This document shows, in pieces, positions 45,443-53,726 of a DNA stretch of 64,000 nt; positions within the stretch are counted from its first letter, which is position 1; each line of letters starts with the position of its first letter. The translations under genes and the position numbers were made by a program. Source of the DNA: Candidatus Hydrogenisulfobacillus filiaventi (GTDB lineage Bacteria; Bacillota; Sulfobacillia; Sulfobacillales; R501); assembly GCA_902809825.1 (NCBI GenBank), contig LR778114.1, positions 248,001 to 312,000 of the forward strand. Direction: 5' to 3'. Below the pieces are notes generated by a model. The model was not told where the DNA came from and ran no database searches. It was given only the letters and a program-made list of their open reading frames with translations.

Positions 45443-45807
45443 GCAGGGCCCTCCTTGTTGAGTCGTATCGGGAAATCCCGTTGCTGCCGGAGGCCGCCGG
45501 CGCCCGGCTTGATTCCGGTCGGGGGCCTTCTACCGGCACCGTATGCCGCGCCGGCTTGACCGGTACCCGGGGGACACGCAGTTTTCCCGGCAGCGGGGAA
45601 AATTGCCAGCAGGGCCTGCGCTTGCGCCTGTCCCGGCCGGAACGGGACCGGGGCCACCGGGGCAGGGGACAAGCCGGCTGGCGGGCGCAGGCGGGCGTTT
45701 CCTCCCTCGCCAGGCCGTGCCTACCATGGGAACGGGCCCCGCTCCCGCCGGGGCCCTGCTCCGGTCTCCATCCCCCAAAAATCGGTTCCGGAAAGGATCA
45801 CCAGCCG
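45443..45807. other. Intergenic region, nothing recognised
   Basis: 365 bases of divergent spacer between the Cys-rich pair and the CAP-domain gene. Open frames here are GC-rich shadows. It should contain two promoters; I see no repeat, tRNA or convincing hexamers. Confidence 0.3.
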
Positions 45808-46464
45808 ATGCTCTTCCTGGTTCCTGCCGACTTTCCGCAGGCGGGCTGGGTGGCCAGTGTCTGGCGGGCCCCCGGCGTCAGCCCGGCTCCGGTTTCCACC
45901 CCCGTGGTCGTTGCCGCCCGCCCCTGGGTCCTGTCCCCGGCCCCGGCCGCGCCTCCGGCGTCCGCAGCCCCGACCTCCGCGCCGGCTGCTGCCCCGGCTC
46001 CGTCCGCATACGGGCCCTGGCATCCCTCTGCCGCCCCCGCCGGTCCTGCCCCCGGCAGCAGCGCCTGGGAGGCCGCCCAGGCCCGCCTGCTGGTGGCACT
46101 GACCGATCAGGACCGCCTGCGCCACGGCTTGCCGGCCCTCACGGCCGACCCGGAGCTGATGCGCCTGGCCCAGGAACGGGCCACCGCCATGGCCCAGGAC
46201 GGGTATTTCAGCCACGACAGCCCCGTCTACGGCTGGCCGCTGCAGATGGAATGGCAGGCCGGCCTCCGCGCCCGGGAGATGGGGGCGGAGAACATCGCCG
46301 AGGAGGGCAACGTGGCGGAGGCCAACGCCGCCTTCATGGCCAGCCCGCCCCACCGGGCCAACATCCTGGACCCGGGTGAAACCCGTATCGGCGTGGGGGT
46401 GGCCCTGCTGCCGGGCGGCAACGGCGTGGCGGTCTCGGAGCTCTTTCTGGGCCCGCCGGAATAG
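45808..46464 (+). CDS. CAP-domain (YkwD/SCP-like) protein
   Basis: A 218-residue protein. The first 85 residues are Ala/Pro/Ser-rich; the start ATG 45808 sits after GGAAAGG. From about residue 92 a CAP domain follows: ALTDQDRLRHGLPALTADPE, ATAMAQDGYFSHDSPVYGW, MGAENIAEEGNVAEANAAF and SPPHRANILDPGETRIGVG, retaining the His and Glu that define the CAP cavity. A typical signal peptide is not evident, although the N terminus is mildly hydrophobic. In Firmicutes such proteins are frequent in spores and cell walls. Confidence 0.85.
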   Translation: MLFLVPADFPQAGWVASVWRAPGVSPAPVSTPVVVAARPWVLSPAPAAPPASAAPTSAPAAAPAPSAYGPWHPSAAPAGPAPGSSAWEAAQARLLVALTDQDRLRHGLPALTADPELMRLAQERATAMAQDGYFSHDSPVYGWPLQMEWQAGLRAREMGAENIAEEGNVAEANAAFMASPPHRANILDPGETRIGVGVALLPGGNGVAVSELFLGPPE

Positions 46465-46556
46465 GCGGGCCGGCCTCCGCCCGGACCTGCCGCCCGCCTC
46501 CGGCATAGCCTGGGGGCAGATGCCAAAACCCGGTCCGGCGGGGGAGGGAAGCGGCC

Positions 46557-47324
46557 GTGGACCCGCACACGGTCTCCTTCATCACCTGCGTGAACGACGA
46601 ACGGCAGTATGCCGGCTTGTGCCGCTCCATCCGGGCCCTGGCCGTACCCCGGGGATGGGAGCTGGAGCTCATCCCCGTGCGCGGGGCCCGGAGCCTGGCC
46701 GGCGGCTACAATGCCGGATTGCGCCAGGCCCGCGGGCGCTACAAGGTTTACCTGCACCAGGATGTCCGCCTGGCCTACCGCCCGCTCCTGCGCGACCTCC
46801 TCCGCCTCTTCCGGGCTCAGCCCGCGCTAGGGCTGGTGGGGGTGATCGGGGCGGTCGGGCTGCCGGCCAGCGGGGTGTGGTGGGAAGCCCGGCAGCTGGT
46901 GGGCACGGTCTGGGCCCGCCCCGGGCCGTGGGTGCTGCTGGCGCCGGCCCCGGCCCGTGCCCCCTTCACGCCGGTGGAGGCGGTGGACGGGCTCTTCATG
47001 GCTACCCAGTACGACCTCCCCTGGCGGGAGGACCTCTTCGACGGCTGGCACTTCTATGACGCCTCCCAATGCCAGGAATTCCGGCGTGCGGGCTACCAGG
47101 TCGGGGTCCCGCCCCAGGCCGAGCCCTGGTGCCTGCACGACTCCGGCCCCACCGACCTGACCGGGTTTGAGCCCTACCGCCACCGGTTTGTGGCCGAATA
47201 CCACCCCGGACCAGACCCCGGTCCCGCCCCGCCCCCCGGCGGGCTTCTCATCCCGTCCGGGCATTGGCAGCGGGATCCCGCCCCGGCCGGGGCCTGGACG
47301 GTCCGCCGGCTGCCCGTGCGGTAA
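46557..47324 (+). CDS. Glycosyltransferase-like protein (GT2-type, PF13712-like)
   Basis: A 255-residue protein starting VSFITCVNDERQYAGLCRSI, followed by ARSLAGGYNAGLRQARGRYK and the loop YLHQDVRLAYRPLL, a glycosyltransferase-like family 2 fold in which the DxD site is replaced by HQDV. Further markers are GVIGAVGLPASGVWWE and VEAVDGLFMATQYDLPWRE, then FDGWHFYDASQCQEFRRAGY. The pattern fits the Glyco_transf_2_5 family. GTG 46557 follows GGGGGAGGGAAGC. It may add sugars to protein or surface glycans. Confidence 0.78.
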   Translation: MDPHTVSFITCVNDERQYAGLCRSIRALAVPRGWELELIPVRGARSLAGGYNAGLRQARGRYKVYLHQDVRLAYRPLLRDLLRLFRAQPALGLVGVIGAVGLPASGVWWEARQLVGTVWARPGPWVLLAPAPARAPFTPVEAVDGLFMATQYDLPWREDLFDGWHFYDASQCQEFRRAGYQVGVPPQAEPWCLHDSGPTDLTGFEPYRHRFVAEYHPGPDPGPAPPPGGLLIPSGHWQRDPAPAGAWTVRRLPVR

Positions 47325-47533
47325 GGAGCCGGGCTGCATCCTGCTTACCCCTATTCGCTCCCATCGTGCCGGGGCCGGTTCCGCGCCGGCGGAGCCCCTC
47401 CTATCCTTGGCGGGACCGCGTTGTTCCCCGGGGTGTTGCCTTTTGTCGAACGATTGTCGTGGCGGGTGGGAGGAAAAGAACGGAAATCTGGCGTAATCCC
47501 TCCCATCGTGGCCGATAGAGGGGGAGAGTGCCG

Positions 47534-49159
47534 GTGTACTTGGCCTTGCTGGAGACCTCCGGAAACCAGGCCTACATTTTTGCCGGCAACCGCCTGCGGG
47601 AGGCGGTGGGGGCGTCCTACCTGGTCTACGCTGCCGGCGCGGAGTGGCCGCTGGAGGCGGCCGCCGCCATTAACACCAACCACACGGGGTGTCTCACCCA
47701 GGGGAAGGACCGGTGGGCAGCCTGCCGGGAGGCATGGGCTTGTCCCATCGAAAAGGACCCCTCCATCCGGCTGGAGGTGCTGGTGGCAGCCTCCGGTAAG
47801 GCGCTCGCCCTGGCCCGCCGGGCTGAGGATGCGGAGGAGTGGATCGCCCGGGTGACGGGCCAGGCGCTAAGACAGGCGGCGGGCCTCGAGGTGACAGGGG
47901 TCGTCAGCCCCTGCTTTGATTGGGACCGCCAGCCGCTATGGGAGATTGAACGGCAGTTGTTCCAGCGCCTGCCGGCCATCCGGGGGGCGCGTCCTGGTCC
48001 GCTAAGCCGCCACCAGCGTTTGCCCGTTGTGGCGGAATGTGAGAGCCTGGGAGGGCCGGCGGCATACCGGGTATTAGAGAAGCATGAGGATGGGGAACCC
48101 CGGGTCCGACTCCTCAGCCCGGAAGCGTACGCTAAGGACAAGGTTCGGGCGCTCGGCCAGCAGCGGTTGCGGCAGCTGAATCCCCGGCTCTCCGATTTGG
48201 ACGGCCTGGAATCCCGGATGAAGGACCGGCACCAGGTGCAGTGGGTAGCGCTGGTGCATGCCGACGGGAACCGGTTTGGGGCCTTATTTGCCAATTTGTC
48301 TCAGACGTTGGAACTCAAGGATCCCTCCCGAAACCGTGACTATGCCAATGCCCTGCGCGAGTTCTCCCGGGCACTCGATGACGCGGCGGTCGAGGCCTTC
48401 CAGAGCATGCTGCGGGAGGGCCGGGATACAGGCGAATATCTCCTGCCCGTGATTGTGGCGGGTGATGATGTGACCTTCTACCTGCCGGCTCACGGTGCCC
48501 TGCAGCAAGTGGAGCGGTTTTTGCAGGCATACCGGGACTACACCGGTAGCCATCCGGAATTTGCCCGCTGGAGCAAACGCCCGCACCTGACCATGAGCGC
48601 CGGCGTGGCCGTGGTCAAGCCACATTTCCCTTTTTACCTGGCTTACGGGCTGGCCGAAGCCCTGGCCGCATCCGCCAAGACTGGTGCGGGCGCCGATGAC
48701 CCCGATCTGCCGTCCTGTCTAGATTTTCATGTGCTGCATGACCCGGGCGGCCGGGATCTGGAGGCGGTACGCACCCGGCTGGAGGTTCACAGCCTGGGAG
48801 AACCCGCTCGGTTATGGGGAGGACCTTACACCGTTGATGGTCCGGGCGAGGCTGCCCGTTTCAGGTGGGATCGATTGAAGGCGATGGTGGAACACCTGAA
48901 CTCCGTCGACGACAACGGCGACTACCGGTTTCCCCGTCGCCAGGCGCATTGGCTGCGGGAAGGCCTGTTTCAGGGACGGAAGGAAGCGGATCGGCGGCTG
49001 GGATTGCTGGCGGGGCGGTATGACATCGGTCCCTTGGCTGTCTCCAAACTGCCTGACGGGTCTCCATCCTTGTTCGGGTCGGTGGCGGACGGGAACGGCC
49101 CAGTGCATACACCGTTCCGTGACGCCCTGGAGGCGTCCGCCATTTGGGGGGAGGGCTAG
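47534..49159 (+). CDS. cas10: Cas10-like protein, palm domains only (type III CRISPR)
   Basis: About 541 residues. The N terminus (YLALLETSGNQAYIFAGNRL and REAVGASYLVYAAG) corresponds to the palm region seen in Cas10/Cmr2 proteins. The cyclase palm has VHADGNRFGALF (Asp244) and VIVAGDDVTFYLP, with AGDD at 309-312 in place of GGDD; both metal-binding Asp are kept, so synthesis of cyclic oligoadenylate is plausible. There is no HD nuclease domain. GTG 47534 is preferred over 47528 because AGGGGGAG lies seven bases upstream. The gene begins a co-directional run of six genes, with the next start only two bases after the stop. Confidence 0.85.
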   Translation: MYLALLETSGNQAYIFAGNRLREAVGASYLVYAAGAEWPLEAAAAINTNHTGCLTQGKDRWAACREAWACPIEKDPSIRLEVLVAASGKALALARRAEDAEEWIARVTGQALRQAAGLEVTGVVSPCFDWDRQPLWEIERQLFQRLPAIRGARPGPLSRHQRLPVVAECESLGGPAAYRVLEKHEDGEPRVRLLSPEAYAKDKVRALGQQRLRQLNPRLSDLDGLESRMKDRHQVQWVALVHADGNRFGALFANLSQTLELKDPSRNRDYANALREFSRALDDAAVEAFQSMLREGRDTGEYLLPVIVAGDDVTFYLPAHGALQQVERFLQAYRDYTGSHPEFARWSKRPHLTMSAGVAVVKPHFPFYLAYGLAEALAASAKTGAGADDPDLPSCLDFHVLHDPGGRDLEAVRTRLEVHSLGEPARLWGGPYTVDGPGEAARFRWDRLKAMVEHLNSVDDNGDYRFPRRQAHWLREGLFQGRKEADRRLGLLAGRYDIGPLAVSKLPDGSPSLFGSVADGNGPVHTPFRDALEASAIWGEG

Positions 49160-49161
49160 GG

Positions 49162-51603
49162 ATGGTCGCGCATGCTGAAGAACCTCGGCCGCTGGAAGAA
49201 CCCTTCCGGGTGCGCATCCGGTTTTTGAGCGATTGGGCGGTGGGTGCCGGCTTCGGCCGGGCCGGGGACCTGGATAGCCTGGTGGCCCGGGACGAGGACG
49301 GGCTGCCGTTTGTCCCCGCCAAGAGCCTGGTCGGGGTGTGGCGCAGTGCCTGTGAATTTGTGGCTCAGGCATTGGATGCCGATCGGCTCATGAAATGGGT
49401 GCGGGCAATCTTCGGCGGACCGCTGCAGAATGAGCCGGTTCAGCCGGGACGCTTGTGGGTGCGTCCCGCCCGCCTGCCGGAATCGGTACGTTGTCGCGCA
49501 TTGGCGAAGCCCGCCCTACGGGAGGCACTCACGTCGGTCAAACCTGGGGTGGCCTTGAACCCGAATGGAGTGGCAGAGGGACGCCAGCTGCGGCTGATGG
49601 AGGTGGCCCGGGCCGGGGCCGAGCTGGAAGCGGAAGCGGGGTGGACCGTTCCCTGGAGGAAAGAGGAGGCGCAGGTCGCCACTGCCTTGCTGGTTCTAGG
49701 ACTGACCCAGGTCGATCATCTAGGTGCCGACCGCCGGCGGGGTCTGGGCCGCTGCCAGGTCACCATTGTGGAGGCTTCTTCTCCCGAGGCGTATCAGCAC
49801 TGGCTGCAGCGTACCTGGGAGGTGTTGCCGGATCCGGAGCCCGAACCGGCCGTAACGTCCAACGGCCATGGCCATCGCCGTTCGAGCGGACTAGCCCCCT
49901 TGTGGAGCCTGCCGGTGTCGGTCCGGTTGCAGCAACCGGTGATAGCCGCTGCCCGTTCGGTAGGCAATGTGGTGGAAAGCCTGGACTTCCTGCCTGGAAC
50001 CGTGCTCTTGCCACGCTTGGCCGGGATGTTGAGCGAGGCTGGCATTGATGCGGCGGTGGCCGCCGGTCGCGGAGATGTGCAGGTGCTGCCCCTGGTGCCG
50101 GAAGTGAACGGGGTGCGAGGTCGGCCGTTGCCGGCGGTTTGGGAAGCCCCGAAGGGGGAAGGGGTCAACGGGGCCTGGCGGAACCGTTTGCACGGGGCTG
50201 TCGCCGATGGCCAGTTCAAGCCCATCCGGGGGCATTGGGTCGGGACGTGGGAGGCCACCTCTCATCCGCCAACAATGCGGGTTCAACCCGCTTTTTATAC
50301 TCATAACCACCTTCAGGATAACCGCGGTATCCCCCGCCCGGCCGAGGGAGGCGGCGTGTACAGTTACGAGACCCTGCCGGCCGGCCTTCGGCTGGCGGGT
50401 GAAATTCGCCTGCGGGCGGACCTGTTGCGGATATTGGAGGAATGGGACGGGGACTGGTGGCAGCGGCTCAACGGGTCAGTCCGGTTGGGGCGTTCCCGGA
50501 AGGATGCTTACGGGGGCGCGGAATTGATCGTCAGCGCGCCCGAGCCCTGGCAGCCTGCGGCGCGGGAACCGGTGAGGGACCATCTTACCGTATGGGTGTG
50601 GAGCCCTGTGCTCCTTCGGGATGAGCGGCTACGGCCCGCGGCCACCATTAAGACCCTGCGTAGGGTGCTCACAGCGTTAACCGGGCTTCAGCTGGGTGAT
50701 CCCGGGGGAGACGTGGCGGTGGTGCCCTTTCGGTTGGAGAGCTGGCAGAGCCGCTGGGGACTGGCCCGGCCGAGTCTCGTTGGCCTCGGGCCCGGCACAG
50801 TGGTGCGCTTTCCTGTAACCGGAGCGGTTCCGGCCGATCTGAAGGCGGTGCTGGATCGGATTGAGGCCGAGGGGCTGGGCGAGCGACGCGGCGAAGGTTT
50901 CGGGCAGGTCCGTTTTCAGGATCCGGTGCTGGAGTGGTCCGAGGTAAGGAAGGCGGCCGCCGAACCGGTGGTGTCCCCGATTACGGCCAACGGCAAGGGA
51001 TGCCCGCCGTTGGGCTGGGATTCGGACCCAGATGGGACTTGGGCGCGGTTCTTGGAGGCAGCAGAAACGGCTGCCTGGGACAATGACCTGGGGACCCGCG
51101 TGCGGGTGGCTATGGCCACCCTTGAGGGCCGATTGCAGGCCATTCAGTCCTTCTTGGGCGAGATACCGTCCGGCGCCGAGGCGCTCAGGCGGGGTCAGGT
51201 TGAGGCCCTGCGGGAAGCTCTGCTGGCGGGCCCGGCGCATGCTCGCGCTTGGTGGTGGCACCTAATGGCGGCTGAAGGGCAGGAGCCGGGTGAGAGGACG
51301 TCCGCTAGGCAGCGGGCCGCCCGGAACCGGCCCACTCAGCGCCGGCGGTGGCCGGAAGCCTGGGTGAGGGTGTGGGCGAAGCTTTTCGGGTGGTCAGCCG
51401 CATCCCCCTCGTCGTTGGACGACCTTGGCGCCCTGCTTCGCGCGGTAACCGGAGACGCGAGCCTCGACCCGGGCTGGTGGCTGTGGGAGGGCGCTGCGGC
51501 ACCGCCGGGCCGGCGGGAAGCCCTCTGGTGGCGGCTGGGTTTCCTGTGGGCGGATGCCTTGGCTGAGGCCCTGCGGAAGGAGGAGGCCAATGGCGCGTTT
51601 TGA
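49162..51603 (+). CDS. csx10: Cas7-Cas5-Cas11-like fusion RAMP protein (Csx10-like)
   Basis: A 813-residue fusion. Residues about 15-215 form a Cas7-like RAMP: FLSDWAVGAGFGRAGDLDSL with candidate catalytic Asp36/Asp38, GLPFVPAKSLVGVWR, and the Gly-rich loop GADRRRGLGRCQV. Residues about 245-590 form a second RAMP of Cas5/Csx10 kind, ending with the Gly-rich loop GLGERRGEGFGQVRFQ. The last 220 residues are helical and Trp/Ala-rich (WARFLEAAETAAWDNDL, VAMATLEGRLQAIQSF) and may act as a fused small subunit (Cas11). This matches the Cas7-5-11 subunit of type III-Dv complexes. The end overlaps the next gene by 14 bases. Confidence 0.82.
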   Translation: MVAHAEEPRPLEEPFRVRIRFLSDWAVGAGFGRAGDLDSLVARDEDGLPFVPAKSLVGVWRSACEFVAQALDADRLMKWVRAIFGGPLQNEPVQPGRLWVRPARLPESVRCRALAKPALREALTSVKPGVALNPNGVAEGRQLRLMEVARAGAELEAEAGWTVPWRKEEAQVATALLVLGLTQVDHLGADRRRGLGRCQVTIVEASSPEAYQHWLQRTWEVLPDPEPEPAVTSNGHGHRRSSGLAPLWSLPVSVRLQQPVIAAARSVGNVVESLDFLPGTVLLPRLAGMLSEAGIDAAVAAGRGDVQVLPLVPEVNGVRGRPLPAVWEAPKGEGVNGAWRNRLHGAVADGQFKPIRGHWVGTWEATSHPPTMRVQPAFYTHNHLQDNRGIPRPAEGGGVYSYETLPAGLRLAGEIRLRADLLRILEEWDGDWWQRLNGSVRLGRSRKDAYGGAELIVSAPEPWQPAAREPVRDHLTVWVWSPVLLRDERLRPAATIKTLRRVLTALTGLQLGDPGGDVAVVPFRLESWQSRWGLARPSLVGLGPGTVVRFPVTGAVPADLKAVLDRIEAEGLGERRGEGFGQVRFQDPVLEWSEVRKAAAEPVVSPITANGKGCPPLGWDSDPDGTWARFLEAAETAAWDNDLGTRVRVAMATLEGRLQAIQSFLGEIPSGAEALRRGQVEALREALLAGPAHARAWWWHLMAAEGQEPGERTSARQRAARNRPTQRRRWPEAWVRVWAKLFGWSAASPSSLDDLGALLRAVTGDASLDPGWWLWEGAAAPPGRREALWWRLGFLWADALAEALRKEEANGAF

Positions 51604-53158
51604 GCGCTATAGGGTCCAGGGCATCTTGACGGCCCATGGGCCCATCCGGGTAGGGGGAGCCGGGGGAGGGCCCGGGATTGACCTTCTGCCGGCTGCCAAC
51701 GGCATGGGTCAATGGATTCTGCCCGGGAGCAGCGTTGCCGGGGCGCTGCGGGCGGTCGACTTTCGCCTCCATGCCCAGGATGGCCTTGAGAACCAGCTGC
51801 GCGCCATGTGGGGGCCGTTGGATGAGGACCAGCGGCCGCTGGGGGCCTCCCGCATCTGGGTGGAGGACGCCGTCACCAAGGAACAGGCTGTGGCGGAAAT
51901 CCGGGACGGGGTCGGGATTCACCGCCGGAGTGGGGCGGCGGCCGCCCGGATCAAGTACAACCAGCTGGTGCTGCCGGCCGGCACACGCTTCGCCTGGGAA
52001 ATGCGATGGGACCGGTTGGTGGCGGTGGACGACGGGGAGCAGCCGGACCCGACGCCGGAGGCGTGGTTGTTTCCGTTGCTGTTCTACCTGGTTTCGCGTG
52101 GACTGCCACTAGGTGGGGGAAAAACCCGGGGACTTGGGTGGGTGCGGCTCAAGAAGTCGACCCTGCAGGTCCGCCGGGAGGATTGGAGCACCCGGGAAGG
52201 GGCATGGCGAGCCCTTGCGGGCGGCGAGCCGGTTGGGTTGACGTGGCCGTCGTCGCCGGGCGATGCCGGACGGTTGCTCACTATTACGGTGGAATGGGAT
52301 CCGGACGGGCCGGTACTGGTGGCGGCCGGGGGTCAGGGCATCGGGGTGGACACGGTACCGTTAACCACCCGGGGGCCGGATGGCAAGCGGTATCTGGTGT
52401 TACCCGGTTCCAGTCTGAAAGGGGTTCTCCGGTCCCACGCCGAGCGCATCGTACGCACGGTCATCGGCCCCTGCGAGGAAACCAAAAAGTGGCTAGATCT
52501 GCATGACCGTTTTGAAGCCCTATTGGATGTGCCCTTGGTGCGGGAACTGTTCGGAAGCCCACGACGGAAATCGCCAGCAGCCGGGAGTGAGGCGGCGGCG
52601 GGAATGATGGGTGCACTGCGGGTGGAGGACGTGCGCTCGACCGTGGGTTGGGATGAGGAGACCTGGGAGGCGATCACCGCCAAGCCCCAGGAGCAGGGGT
52701 GCGGGCATCAGCCAAGCCGGGTTGGCGAAGGGGTGGAGGACGATACCCTGCAGCTGGCCCAACACGTGGCAATCGACCGTTTTACAGGCGGGGCGGCTCC
52801 GGGACTCCTCTACGACGTGTTGGAGCCGCACCGCATGAAGTGGAAGCCATGGCGGCTTCAGCTAGACCTGGCTCGCCTCCCGCAGCTGGAGCAGCCGGCC
52901 CTGGCATTACTGCTGCTGGTGCTGGACGATGTCGCAGCCGGCCGGGTGGGCATCGGATTCGGGACCCAGCGTGGCCACGGCGTCGTGCGCATCCGAAGGG
53001 TGACAGTGGAACCGGTTCCCGAGGATTGGCCAGGCCGCCCCAAGTGGGAGGCGGGGTCCGCCGTGATCCGGGAGCTGCCCTCGGAGGTCCGGGACTGGCT
53101 GCGACGCGGCTGGGAGACCTGGTGGCGGCCACTGGCCCCATCCTCGAAGGGGGCGTGA
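51590..53158 (+). CDS. Double Cas7 (Cas7-2x) RAMP protein
   Basis: A 522-residue tandem of two Cas7/Csm3-like modules. Module 1 has GGGPGIDLLPAANGMGQWIL with Asp31, LPGSSVAGALRAVDF and GLPLGGGKTRGLGWVRL. Module 2 has GQGIGVDTVPLTTRGPDG with Asp254, LPGSSLKGVLRSHAERI, ELFGSP, ALRVEDVRS, HVAIDRFTGGAAPGLLYDV and the loop GIGFGTQRGHGVVRI. Csm3-type proteins form the backbone along crRNA and cut bound target RNA with an Asp at these positions, so both modules may be active. ATG 51590 lies after AAGGAGGAGG inside the preceding coding end. Confidence 0.86.
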   Translation: MARFERYRVQGILTAHGPIRVGGAGGGPGIDLLPAANGMGQWILPGSSVAGALRAVDFRLHAQDGLENQLRAMWGPLDEDQRPLGASRIWVEDAVTKEQAVAEIRDGVGIHRRSGAAAARIKYNQLVLPAGTRFAWEMRWDRLVAVDDGEQPDPTPEAWLFPLLFYLVSRGLPLGGGKTRGLGWVRLKKSTLQVRREDWSTREGAWRALAGGEPVGLTWPSSPGDAGRLLTITVEWDPDGPVLVAAGGQGIGVDTVPLTTRGPDGKRYLVLPGSSLKGVLRSHAERIVRTVIGPCEETKKWLDLHDRFEALLDVPLVRELFGSPRRKSPAAGSEAAAGMMGALRVEDVRSTVGWDEETWEAITAKPQEQGCGHQPSRVGEGVEDDTLQLAQHVAIDRFTGGAAPGLLYDVLEPHRMKWKPWRLQLDLARLPQLEQPALALLLLVLDDVAAGRVGIGFGTQRGHGVVRIRRVTVEPVPEDWPGRPKWEAGSAVIRELPSEVRDWLRRGWETWWRPLAPSSKGA

Positions 53159-53160
53159 GG

Positions 53161-53724
53161 ATGATGCGGGTGGGCTGGTTGATTTCCCGATCCCTGCAGC
53201 CAGGACCGTGGCAGGAGGCCCTGGCAGCGGGCTTGCCGGTGCTCCTCCGCGGGGGGCCGGTGACGGCGCTCGCCTATACCCCGGATCGGTGCAGCCTGTT
53301 GCGGGTCGGCCAGGATGGCGCCCTGGAGGGACCGCATGGCCCTGATCCCCTGCCAGGGCTTTATGAGCTGCGGGCGTTTTCCTCCTCGGCCGAACTGCGG
53401 TGGTGGCTGGGGCCCGACGGCCACGGACAGACCGTCCTCCTTGAGGACGGGACGGGGGATGCGCCGGCGGGAGCCACGCAGGTGGAGGAAGCCTTGGAGG
53501 GGTCCTATTTCCTTTGGGGAACCGTTCAGGATGTGAACGGACCATGGAGCGGCTTGGGCGAGGCCCGTCTGCCTCACCGGTTGTGGGTTCCGGTGGCAGC
53601 CCGGCGCAGCCAGCGGATCCAGCTCAGGTTTCGGGAATTTGTGCTGCGGTATGACGACGGCAACCTAGCGGTTGGGGAGGAGCGGCTCCTCGGCCTGCAG
53701 GTGGAGCGCGAGGAGGAGGCCTAG
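53161..53724 (+). CDS. csx19: Csx19-like CRISPR-associated protein (TIGR03984 type)
   Basis: A 187-residue protein. LPGLYELRAFSSSAELRWW, a mid-region SYFLWGTVQDVNGPWSGLGE, the following RLPHRLWVPV, QRIQLRFREFVLRYDDGN and LAVGEERLLGLQVE fit the TIGR03984/Csx19 family, which is found only in type III-D-like loci and is a structural subunit of the III-Dv complex. No catalytic motif is known or seen. It is spaced two bases from the gene before and two bases from the gene after. The assignment rests on pattern memory plus position, both consistent. Confidence 0.75.
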   Translation: MMRVGWLISRSLQPGPWQEALAAGLPVLLRGGPVTALAYTPDRCSLLRVGQDGALEGPHGPDPLPGLYELRAFSSSAELRWWLGPDGHGQTVLLEDGTGDAPAGATQVEEALEGSYFLWGTVQDVNGPWSGLGEARLPHRLWVPVAARRSQRIQLRFREFVLRYDDGNLAVGEERLLGLQVEREEEA

Positions 53725-53726
53725 GC

